From Plantago major (lineage: Eukaryota; Streptophyta; Magnoliopsida; Lamiales; Plantaginaceae): a DNA stretch of 64,000 nucleotides. The stretch lies in NCBI GenBank assembly GCA_026545765.1, contig CM048844.1:5456001-5520000 (forward strand). Direction: 5' to 3'. The notes beneath the pieces were generated by a model, which did not search any database, had not been told where the DNA came from, and saw only the letters and a list, made by a program, of their open reading frames with translations. The first letter of the stretch is position 1, and each line of letters begins with the position of its first letter. The position numbers and the translations under genes are program-made. This document shows positions 12,234 through 22,507 of this stretch, one piece after another.

Positions 12234-13402
12234 AGTTGGGTCAGACTTCAGAGTACAGTGGTTTAAGTATATAGGTTAGGCTTATGGATTGGCTGATTTG
12301 CTGTATGTTTATGGTTTAGTTTGCTGATGTTTGTTGTAATTCTTCATGGTTTATTCGGGTTTGTTTTATTATGGTTTGATTTGCTACCTGTAGAGTACTT
12401 GTATTACAGTTGGAATGTGTTCTTTTATATGTCTTGGGTGGTAGCTTTATAGATCCAACATGTTAATCTGGGTTTTAATAGCCTAAGCACTCACCCATCT
12501 AATCTGGAGTACAATATGGTCTCTTACATTGTGTGAGAGTGAGATTGTGTCGTAAGGATTACCCCTAACTTTGCATTTTCATGTAGAGTTGTAATTATAC
12601 AAGTTAGCCTTGTTGAGGGTTCGGCTCATTAAATTTCTTATTTGGCTTATTCCATAAGGTGTTCGAGCTTATAAACTTGGTGTTCATTTTGTTATCGAGC
12701 TTGTTGATATCCGACCAGACACTTCAAATGTAAACTCATTTTGTTAAGAAGCAGCTTGAACTCTATTACAACTAGAGCCAAACTCAAGAAATGATATCCT
12801 CAACATGTGAAAGACACCATAGGCGAACAACTTTTGGGTAACCGCGGGAAAACTGAAGATTTAGTTTCCACTTATCATTTCCCGCCACTTATCCATAGTG
12901 ATGAAACAGTTTATTCCACGTTCCCCAAAATATGTCATTTTTAATAATTTTTTACACCCAATTCCACTATATTTAAATTAGTATCATAATTCGCAAAGTT
13001 TCACTAAATTTATAATTCAATTTAAATCTCATCTGTTGATCTTACTTATTCAATTTGAATCCCAGACGTATAATGCGTTTAAGTAGAAAGTCATAGGCTC
13101 AATCTTATTGGCGTAAGTTTCTCCCTTTTATTTATTATTTTTTAAATATTTCAAAAAAAATTACAGATTCAATAGTTTATATAAAAACCCTAATATAAAA
13201 ATTCCTAATTCAGTTTTGATTTTGTATTTTGATCTTTCACATACCTGACAATCCGCAAAATTGGCGCACACTAAAACCTAATGGCGCACTACACTGTAAA
13301 CGGCAAAAATTAAAATTAAAAAAAAAAATCCAATTTGATTAAATTCCATTCCTAGAAAACAAAGAAAACCAAAAGCTTGAAGCTTTTTCTTTAGCAGCTA
13401 AA
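12234..13402. other. Intergenic region between WEB and HMG-box genes
   Basis: The first 250 bp look like a 3' UTR (T-rich, repeated GGTTT words). 12610-12800 carries a degenerate copy of the dispersed TCGAGCTTG repeat. The rest is AT-rich and precedes the HMG-box gene. No gene recognised. Confidence 0.55.
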
Positions 13403-16232
13403 ATGGCGTACCAGTGTAGAGCCAGAAGAAGGGTCCACGCACTCCCTCGTGCTCCTGATGGCAGTGCCTTCACGAAATGGTTCGACATTCTCACTTCCTT
13501 TCTTCTTCTCTGTTATAAAAATGAAAGAAAAATGTGAATTTATTGGTGTATTGTTTATTTTGCAGCGAGTTTTGTGGGGTTTCTGTTGCAATTGCTTTGG
13601 CTGATATGCATGTTTGTGAATTCGAGTCTGGTGCTAGGAAGAAGAAACGGAAAATCGAAATTGGGAGTGGAGAGGTTAAGAAGCAGCGGTTTGAGGATCA
13701 ACCAAGATCGGCTTTTCGGTTTTTTGTGTATGTTTCTTTTGTATTTTTGGTTCTTACAATCTTACCAGTTGATGATTCTGTTTATTTTGTACTGTTAATT
13801 TGTGTATTTGTTTGTGGGGTTTATAAGTTAAGCTACTTTAGAGTGGTTAATTGAGTTTTAGGTTGTTTCTAGATTTGGTAGTTGCTACAAGTTGGTATTA
13901 TTGGTATGACATTGAATTAATGTGGTTTTTATCATAAACATATGGGGAAAGTGCATTTTGACTCAGGCATTATGATTATTTTACCATGGATTGGAATTGC
14001 ATTTTTGGGATATGTTTCCGATTCTTGATAAAATGAAGAAAAATGAAGTGGAGTGTTTCATGTGTTCTTAAAAGTTTCGAAATTCTACTGCATCAGCAGA
14101 AAATTGAGAAGTTTTGATATTTTACGATCCATGTCGTTGAGATTTTAAGCCATGATTTTTACATTTGCACTCTTTTTTTTTGCCACCCTAGCTTTAAATA
14201 TTGTTACATGTCAGTTATCGTTTCCATAAAATCGTGCCTTATACTGGATATTTGAACTAACAAAGAAATGCGATTTTACTCTCATAGCAGAAGTTTAAGT
14301 TTGTTTGTATAATCTAACAAGGTTTTAACATTATTAGAGGGAGTGAATACGAGGAGCGTGTTGCTTCATTTCCGGTTAGGTGGGAGTTTGTTGGTTTGAT
14401 TTGGTGAATATGCATCAACATGTGATAATTGGTGGTTTTGTAGGGAAGATTTTATGAAGACCTGCAAAGACGGAAATGAAATTGAGATAGAGAACAAAGC
14501 ATGCGAAATATGGAGGAACATGTCAAAACAGGTAAATGAAAAGGCTTTTTCTGTTAAAATATGTGATCATCATTTATTTACGAAGCATCAATTAAGAAGA
14601 GAATATTTGGTTATTGGTTTTCCAGGAGAGAAGACCCTTTGTTAGTCAGGCTACTAAAGTAAACTCAGCTTACCTGAAGCTTTTGGAAGAGGAGGAAAAC
14701 GAGATTCAATGGGTAATTAGTGAACTATTGGTTTCTTTTTGTCTCATAAAGTTCTTCTCTTGGTAGAAAATGATTGAACACCATTGTGTTTCAAGAAGCG
14801 GTCTTTTTATCCCAAGGAACCCCGTGTTTTTGGAAACTGCACCAGAACTTGTTTCTTTGCACTATGCTGCAAATAGAGAAATTTTCAGTGCTATAGAAAT
14901 ATGGAAACTAAACTTTAGCTCGTCCTCGAGTTTCAAGTTTAAGCAAGCGAAGGACAACAAAAAAGAAAAAATAACAAACTGATAATAAAGAAAAACTTAC
15001 CCCCGGGTTGCCTCCCGGGAAGCGCCTTTTATTATAGTCGTTGGCTCGACTTTTGGGAAATGCTGCTATCCATTATCAAACGGGAACGAATCCCTTGCAC
15101 CCGTCCCTGTATCCTCAGCATTTTGTGAGCCATCCTTAGCTCCTCTCCTTAGGTTCTCTAACAGTTCCATGATTCCCTGCAAACTAAAATTAAACAAATC
15201 AGAAAATTCAAAAACTAAAAAATAACTATGGGAATCAGAGGGAAAATAAAAACGAAAAAGTGGGTCGAAACTCCCTGGGCAGTCCAATGTGTATGATGGG
15301 ACTATGACGTGCGAATCATGGGTTTCTTCTTGTACCGTAGGGGCAGACAGGAGTCAGCTCAGCAGGTAAGCAAGTAGAATGTGTTTCTTCTTGTACCGTA
15401 GGGGCAGGTTCAGAAGTCAGCTCAGCAGGTAAGGGAGTAGAATGAGTTTCTTCTTGTATAGTAGGGGCAGATTCAGATGTCAGCTCAGCAGGATGGTTTA
15501 TCTTCTCACGCTGGATGTCCTCAATCAGCAACATCGACAAACTCAAAGAATTGGCTAACTCAAAGAATTGTTTGAGTTTAAACTCATCTATGGGTTGTCT
15601 CGCGGCTTCTTCTAATATTGTTTGATCATCCTTGGTCAATCAAACATAGAAACATCCTATCACATCCCTACCGCACAATCTAGCATTTATGCACCCTTTT
15701 TCAAGCTCTCTAACCGATACCACGCATCGTAGAATCTTTCCGAACTTCAATCAAGGGGATTCTGAGTACAAAAGTTGCTTAACACAGCGTTTTGTGTCAC
15801 CATCCTATGCAGTTATCCTTATTCTATTTTGTGGATAAATTAATCCAAAAATCTCCATGTGAGGATATTAGAGTATTTGCCCTTATGGATTTTCATGCAA
15901 CTTTACCTACTCTCTTCGAGTCGTGGATACACTAATCCAGTCTCAGCTCGGGATTCTATTGATAATACTTAGTGCTTACCTAATGAGATTGTCATTTTAT
16001 TACTTCTATAGGTGGATGATGAAGCAGATTCAGCTGAGGTTGGAAAATACGACATGGTCTGATTATTTTCGCTAGTCTTTACTACTTTATTCTATGAAAG
16101 GATACTTGATGAGGCATTTGACTCAATTTTTAATTACTTTTATCACAGAGCTATACCATTTTCGATGTGGACTCTGATTCAGAAAATTCTGATGGATCTC
16201 GATTGTTCCTCTCTGAATCATATGAGACCTGA
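13403..16232 (+). CDS. Zinc-finger-like plus HMG-box DNA-binding protein
   Basis: Six exons, 13403-13479, 13566-13727, 14444-14531, 14626-14712, 16012-16056 and 16149-16232, join in frame to 180 aa. Residues about 10-21 read RVHALPRAPDGS. They are followed by a CEFCGVSVAIALADMHVC segment (C-x2-C and H-x-C), a possible zinc-binding module, then a Lys/Arg-rich stretch. The HMG box spans about residues 66-138 (PRSAFRFFVEDF... and WRNMSKQERRPFVSQA). The tail is acidic, with a DVDSDSENSDGS stretch. The arrangement matches a small plant HMG-box family (At5g05330-like, from memory) of unknown targets. Intron 4 (14713-16011) has swollen to 1.3 kb through a retroelement fragment. The last two short exons are the least certain part. 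Confidence 0.78.
14985..15660 (-). mobile_element. LTR-retrotransposon fragment in HMG-box intron 4
   Basis: The stretch starts with an AAAACTTACCCCCGGGTTGC-type segment, followed by CTCCCGGGAAGCGCC and GGCTCGAC. This GGGTTGCCTCCC...AAGCGC signature is common in plant Ty3-type (Tat/Athila-like) elements. A minus-strand frame (15639-15316) encodes a hydrophilic Glu-rich peptide with a 21-residue tandem repeat and no known domain. No LTRs, polymerase domains or target duplication are visible, so it is a partial relic. Family placement is inference. Confidence 0.5.
15322..15493 (-). repeat. Tandem repeat, 63-bp unit, about 2.7 copies
   Basis: Units begin GTTTCTTCTTGTA at 15322, 15383 and 15446 (periods 61 and 63). 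In the minus frame the 63-bp unit encodes a 21-residue repeat built around PAELTSEPAPTVQEETHST. The outermost unit has lost two bases, which shifts the frame, so the repeat grew while coding and then decayed. Confidence 0.85.
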
Positions 16233-16885
16233 GAAGTTGGAGATTGGTATGATCTCGACTCCTTTTTCCCTCAATGCCATGATAAAATATGCAGTGCATA
16301 ACTATATACACTCATGTAATCCTAATGTGCTAGTAATGAGACTAAATAAGGGCTTGTATTTGGTGAAACAGATTATAAACACTTGGTTCTTGAACCTGAA
16401 GACAAATCTGGAGGGGCAGCATACAAGTCGAACCTTTTCTTAGTTTTGTAATGGCTGATGCTGAAAGTTTTGCCTTTTGTTGCGTATATTAGTATACGGA
16501 GCAAGTTGTTTTGGCTGATGTAAATAATACTAGTAATTAGTCAAGTTTTGAAGCGCCTTTGTCCTGGTAGTGCAGGATTTTGGAACCCTTGAAAAGGGTG
16601 TGCAGTTGCAATGTGTAGTGGATGCTTTTTTAGCATAAACTTAATTGAAATGTGAAATAGAAACATTTGTCTGTATATTGTTTAGAAGTTGTTTTGGTTC
16701 ACAATTACATGATCGTACAGGATGCTATGAAATCTAAAGACAATAAAGAATGCCGTATAAGGAAACCGAGCATCCGGTGACCCAAAGTTAGCATGGACTA
16801 GAGTGTTTTTACGTGTAGTTAAAGTTGAGATGTTGACCAAGTCAATGTGTTTTCGGTTTCCCCGTAACATAACATATATAGTAAA

Positions 16886-16991
16886 GGCTTTGTTATTTTC
16901 AACTAAAAACTCATTCAGTTCAGTTCTGCTTAGTTATATTTTATACTACAGTTCAATTCAATTCAGTAAATTTCAGTTGAAGAGAACATAG
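16886..16991. mobile_element. Tourist-like MITE with AGTTC pentamers
   Basis: Left end GGCTTTGTTATTTTCAACTA, then ACTCATTCAGTTCAG. The right end, reverse complemented, is ACTATGTTCTCTTCAACTGA. Pentamer runs (AGTTC, AATTC) lie just inside both ends. The termini match the elements at 23406-23518 and 48787-48863. TAA/TTA-like flanks suit PIF/Harbinger elements, though the flanks here are not clean. It lies about 270 bp upstream of the UROD start. Confidence 0.6.
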
Positions 16992-17262
16992 TTTAATTCT
17001 TATATTGGTTGTTCCACTAAAATAAACTGAAATTTCAAATAATTTTGAGTTTTTTACGGTGTTCGACTGAATTAATCGCACGTGGTTATACCCAGAAAAA
17101 AGGACAAAGAGAAGGACCCACTTGAGGTTGGAAGATTGGAAGCAGATTAGATTTACCAGATTTCCCCCTTATCTTCTTCATCTTCTTCGTCTTAAACTTT
17201 CTTCTCTTGATGGGATAAAATTACTATTCCAGTTCCGAACGAACGAGCTCTACTGGAGCGAA

Positions 17263-20206
17263 ATGGCTTCCATTTACAGCGGCTCAATCTCATCAATTTC
17301 CGGCAAGTTGAATTTCACCTCTCCCTCTAATCAGAGACCGAAATTCGTTTGCTCTCTTGGAGGTACTTTGTCTCCCTCTTCCTTATGTATTTTCTCAGCT
17401 TCTCGGTCTATGAGATTTCCTTGTATCGAATTTTGATTTGCCGTCGATGACTGATTTTTAGCATTTTGCTGTAATTGATGATCAATTGACTGATTGAATG
17501 ATGCCATTTTTGTTTCGTTACAGCTTACATCATTTCGTTGATTTGTAGCTATAGTTGGTTAGCACCGGTGAAAAGAATTCTTAGTAATCTATTGATGTGT
17601 AGAAGTGCATTGCTAGATTTCTTGCGTTGATTGAATTTTGATTTGTTATTTAGTGTAGATGAATGATTTGAACAATTTTATTGAAAATGATGATGAATTT
17701 TATTGAAAATGATGAAATTGATGATGTTTCAATAAAATGTCATTTTGATTCTTACAGCTTACAACATGAATAAGCATATGTGGCATCATAATTTCTTTGA
17801 TGTAGTGTGTCTGTAGTTGGTAAACAACGGTGAACGAAATTCTCAGTGATCTACCTTGTGTTGGAATTTTATGCAATGCTAGATAATGTGGATCTACCTT
17901 GTGTTCCTTCACTTACTAAAATTTTCATGTATTGACAGTCTGAGATATGATTTAGCCAGAATCAGCTCCAGTTGTGCAATTATTTCCACATACTATAATT
18001 GCATTCTGGACATATCGGGATAAAAGAGATCTGTATGTTTATAGTCTATAGACCAAAAAAAAAATGAAAAACTTAGAATATGCGTATGTTATCTTACAGG
18101 AGCTGTTGCGGAGCCAAAAGCTGTAAATGCTACAGAACCTCTGTTGCTGAATGCCGCCAGAGGGAAAGATGTGGACAGACCCCCGGTTTGGCTTATGCGG
18201 CAAGCTGGGAGGTACATGAAGGCAGGTCTATACGTATTGAACTTGCATTACTTGTTAATTCACTAATGTCAAACGTGGCTGCAAAAAATGTGCTCAAGAA
18301 GTATATAAGCACTTTACGCAGTCTCTCACAATGTGGCCTTGAAAAATTGCAATTTGTCTTTAGGTAGTAGAAGACAGTTACCCTTCATGTTTTACTACAC
18401 CCTTTTTTCTACTTTACCTCATTTTTTAGTAAATAATACTGAACTTGCAGTTTCTTCGTGCTTCTTTTACAGAGCTACCAAACTCTTTGTGAAAAACATC
18501 CATCCTTCCGGGAAAGATCAGAAAATGTTGATCTTGTGGTCGAAATCTCTCTTCAGCCATGGAAAGTGTTTAAACCTGATGGGGTAAGAATCTTAGAGTG
18601 AAATGTTCATATTTTTCTTCTTATATTATTATTTGGATGATCTTTTTTTCTCTCGAGCTTTCTAGTGATTCCTGTCCAAAAAGTTGCATTAATTATTGGT
18701 GTGTTCCTATCACCCCGACTGAAACCTCTTGTTGTATTTCAGGTCATCTTGTTCTCTGATATTCTTACCCCTTTAACTGGTATGAACATACCATTTGACA
18801 TCGTGAAAGGCAAGGGTCCTATCATATTTGACCCTATTCGCGCAGCTGCTGATGTGGAGAAAGTGGTGGAATTCAATCCTGAAGAGTATGTTCCTTATGT
18901 CGGAGAAGCTCTAACAATCTTGCGGAAAGAGGTCGGACTAGTTTGTTAGTCAATTTTATGTGATAATGTGTTACATTTGCCCTCTACAAATCACTTGTAG
19001 TAGTATTCTATTTGGGTTAAGTTGATTAATAATTGTCCAAGACAAACATATGAATCTGCTATTTAGTCATGTCCTATATCACTCACTTCATGCTGTTTGT
19101 TGTGTTGAACAATGTGTCATGTTTTCAGGTTAATAATGAAGCAGCAGTATTGGGTTTTGTTGGGGCTCCTTTTACACTTGCTTCGTATGTTGTAGAAGGT
19201 GGTTCCTCGAAGCATTTCTCCAAGATAAAGAGATTGGCTTTCTCTGAGCCTAAGGTAACATATGCTTCTAATTCTTGTACTCAGAATAATTTTGTGTGGG
19301 TTCCCTGATGGGCAATACCGAAATGGTGGTAGACTGAGAGACAATACCAAGTAGTTCAAAGCTAACGGTTGCTTTGGAAGTGGTCAAGTCTTGTGAAAAG
19401 CAATTAGATAGTGAAACCAATGTGCATGCCTTGTTTTCTGGATTAAAGGAAAAGGGTAGACTAATGCCATACACCTGCACCCCCCTGAACTTGGTGTTTC
19501 TGCATTATTATTTTGTCCTCCCTGACGTTAATTGGAAAGTTCAACTGGTGTACCTTATTTTCTAGTTTTTGTGGGGCATAACCGCGCAAGCTATAGTTCT
19601 AGACTCTGGTCACTATCTCTACATTTTCCAAGAAACATAATCGTAGAATATTTTTGCCGCTACAGTAAGTACTTTTTATTTTTTAAACAGGTCCTCCATG
19701 CACTACTTCAAAAGTTTGCAACCTCCATGGCCAAATACATCCAGTACCAAGCAGACAAAGGAGCTCAAGCCGTTCAAATCTTCGATTCTTGGGCCACAGA
19801 ACTTAGCCCTGTGGACTTTGAAGAATTCAGTCTGCCTTACTTGAAACAAATTGTAGACACTGTAAAACGCACTCACCCAGAACTGCCGCTCATTCTATAC
19901 GCTAGTGGGTCAGGTGGTTTGATCGAAAGACTGCCCTTAACGGGAGTTGATGTTGTTAGCTTGGATTGGACAGTCGATATGGCAGAGGGAAGAAGACGGC
20001 TAGGCCCTAATGTGGCAGTGCAAGGTAATGTGGATCCTGGTGTTCTTTTCGGTTCAAAAGAGTTTATAACCGACAGAATAAAGGATACTGTGAGAAAAGC
20101 TGGAAAAGGGAAGCACATCTTGAATCTTGGACATGGGATTGTGGTGGGTACACCGGAAGAAAATGTTGCTCATTTCTTTGAGGTTGCGAAAGGGCTTAGA
20201 TACTAG
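17263..20206 (+). CDS. HEME2: Uroporphyrinogen decarboxylase, chloroplast
   Basis: Six exons (17263-17362, 18100-18221, 18473-18583, 18743-18931, 19129-19254, 19691-20206) give 387 aa. The enzyme removes four carboxyl groups from uroporphyrinogen III to make coproporphyrinogen III, the last step shared by heme and chlorophyll synthesis in plastids. The first ~38 residues are Ser-rich and look like a transit peptide. The two family signatures are present: [14 protein letters not shown] at about residue 61 and [17 protein letters not shown] in exon 5. The catalytic Asp is in the [10 protein letters not shown] segment. Intron 2 must use a GC donor (GC at 18222-18223, context AAG|GCAGGT) to keep the frame [14 protein letters not shown]. 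Plants have two copies (HEME1, HEME2); HEME2 is my guess from neighbouring genes. Confidence 0.93.
17510..17890 (+). repeat. Degenerate tandem duplication inside UROD intron 1
   Basis: The segment beginning TTACAGCTTACA at about 17518 and running to GCATTGCTAGAT at about 17616 recurs, with substitutions and small indels, from about 17753 to 17884. Shared landmarks, in order, are GTAGTTGG/ATAGTTGG, CACCGGTGAA/CAACGGTGAA, AATTCTTAGTAATCTA/AATTCTCAGTGATCTA, and a GCTAGAT end. Confidence 0.7.
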
Positions 20207-20675
20207 AATCAGATTTCTGACTGGGTTGTCTGTAGCATCGATTCGGTTTCTTTAGCCTGCTGTTTTGTTGTGTATTAGATGCAGCTTCAAGTTGAGATGA
20301 TTTTCTGAAGGATTTGTAACTAGTTGTTCTTATTATTGTAACTAGATGTGTAATTTAATTCTTGACTGCATTCGTTATGAAATGAAGTTGATTCGGGAAC
20401 TTGTAATTAGTGTGCTCTATAGTGGAATTCCCTTTTACCAGGAAAAGTTGGAGGCCAAAGTTGGGAATGAGGATCATAATACTCGCTCTAAAATGTTGAT
20501 ATTTTTTTTATTTTGTTTAAAACACTTGAGTCCCGTCCATTCTTCAAGAGATTGTCTAGTACTGTATTTGTGTTTTCAATACTTCCCGTCTAACAAATTT
20601 CAAATAACTTCATGCTAAAAAAAAAGGTAATCTGCGCAAAAAATACATTAAACGAACTTACATCCATATAAATTA

Positions 20676-21383
20676 GGGGAATTTTCAAATATTACCCTTT
20701 TAAGATGGTCACTGAACGTTTAGGTATTTAATGTTTAAAATATTACATTGAAGGACAACTTTTGGTTTTTTGTTGAATTTTGTTAAAAAAGTTTTACTTA
20801 CTCCATTTTTTCTTAATTAAACTATTTATTTTGAAATGCTAATTTCATTTAATTACATATTTGACTAAAACCTTTCAAAATCTATTAATTAACCCAAAAA
20901 TTTTTATCCTACCTAACTCGTATATTTTTCATTCTTTATTAAACTAATAATTTTTTTAAAATAATAAGGAGCTTTCATAGATTCCATTGGAGCTCTGGTA
21001 ATCGAGCTCCAGGAATCTGTAAAACCGAAGCTTCCATATAATATCTAGTTTTTATTGTAACGATAAATTTAAATATTTTATTTTAGGGTTTAGTTAAGCA
21101 CGAAAAAAGTTAGAAATATGAAAAAAGAAAATTTCGGTAGTTCATATATATCAAAATTTTAAAGTTCTGGAGTTGATTGTAATAAGATGAATTAACATAT
21201 AGAAAATAAAATGAGAAATTAAAGAATAAAATTATATTATCAATAATGAGGGTTGACTTTTGTCCTTCATTGTAATTATTTTTATTTCATAAGTTACATT
21301 TTGTCCTTCAATGTAATTTTTCAAACATTAGGGACCTAAACGTTTAGTGGTCATCTTGAAAGGGTGTCAAACGAAAATTGCCC
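20676..21383. mobile_element. Long-TIR non-autonomous DNA transposon (MULE-MITE-like)
   Basis: A 708-bp element has terminal inverted repeats of about 90 bp. The left end opens GGGGAATTTTCAAATATTAC and the right end, reverse complemented, opens GGGCAATTTTCGTTTGACAC. Both continue through AAGATG, CACT(G/A)AACGTTTAGG and ACATTGAAGGACAA. Short direct repeats AATTA flank it (20671-20675 and 21384-21388). No coding capacity. Long TIRs suggest Mutator-type, but the apparent 5-bp duplication is shorter than the usual 9, so the superfamily is uncertain. Confidence 0.75.
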
Positions 21384-22120
21384 AATTAAATTAAACATTC
21401 TGCCACAAAAACTTACATTTTTTGTCACCCTTTTTATGTTCCATAATCATATTAATTTTTTTTTAAAACTACGCGTCAACCTAATGTATGCGAATTTTGA
21501 CGAAAGTAGTATGTTTGTTCCACGAATATGTATGCTCTCTTTAATAAAACTAGTTGATAATTTAGTTGATTTTTGTAATGGAATTTCGTAAATTAATTAG
21601 TTGATTTGTCAAGTATAAGTGTTATATATAAAAACGAACCAGTGAATCAATCTTAGGTCGCGAATGACTTGACTACTAGATTAGCCGTTTGATGTCGAAT
21701 CTTGGAATGTCAAAGGAACCAACGGATTATGCAACTATTGAGGACAGGTCCAGGCTGAGCCCTAGACAGCCTCCATCTTCGTTCGTCTCTTCCAGCTCGC
21801 CTCCAAATTCCGACTCAATCAGCAACGGTGACTACTGTTTGAAGCTTCTTGCTCAATCCTGATCAAATTAATCCTCACAAAACCTTGAATTTCTATCCAG
21901 GTAGTAGATTACATGTAATGCCTCTCTCTACAATTTACTTTCTACTCATCCTGTAGAATTGTTGTTTCCATAACCCCCATTGTCTCAAACTTGCCCTTAT
22001 TCAGCTCAATGAAATCATTATAATTGTAACTTATACTGTATGCAACTGATTTATCAGAAGGAATTGTGTCTATGGCTTTTTCTATATACTAATTAATTAC
22101 AATCGATTTATCAGTAAGGA

Positions 22121-22507
22121 ATTGTTTCTATGGATTTTTCTGAGTACTAATTGCATTGAATAGTAGTATTATTAAGTGTTTAGCTTCTCAAACCTTGGAA
22201 TTTTGTTCCAAAATATGATCTCGCATTTGCTAGCTAGATATGGTGTGTCTATGGCTTTTTCTATGTACTAATTGCATTGAATAGTGCTATTATTAAGCAT
22301 TTAGGTTCTAAAACCTTGGAATTTTGTTCAAAAATATGATCTCGCACTTGCTAGCTAGCTAGATATGGAGGAGAATTGTGTCTATGGCTTTTTGTACGTA
22401 CTAATATCATTGAATAGCACTATTATTAAGCGTTTTAGGTTCTAAAACCTCTGGAATTTTGATCGAAAATATGATCTCGCAGTTGCTAGCTAGATATGGA
22501 GGAGAAT
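22121..22507 (+). repeat. Tandem repeat, about 131-bp unit, three copies, over a start codon
   Basis: Three copies of a ~120-133-bp unit begin near 22123, 22244 and 22378. Each contains CTATGG.TTTTT..., a CATTGAATAG...TATTATTAAG block, an AAACC...TGGAATTTTG block, ATATGATCTCGCA and GCTAGCTAGATATGG. A partial fourth copy lies to the left near 22060. The end of the unit holds ATGGAGGAGAATT. In copy 3 this is the start of the 695-aa gene; in copy 2 it gives an upstream ATG (22365) with the same first four codons and then a stop after 26 codons. Confidence 0.88.

Noticed and set aside
21692-21860. 55-codon plus-strand frame (MSNLGMSKEPTDYAT...) upstream of the 695-aa gene
   Set aside because: It looks somewhat coding, but an in-frame stop just before 22496 prevents joining to the main protein, and no other partner exon is seen. 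Probably 5' leader.
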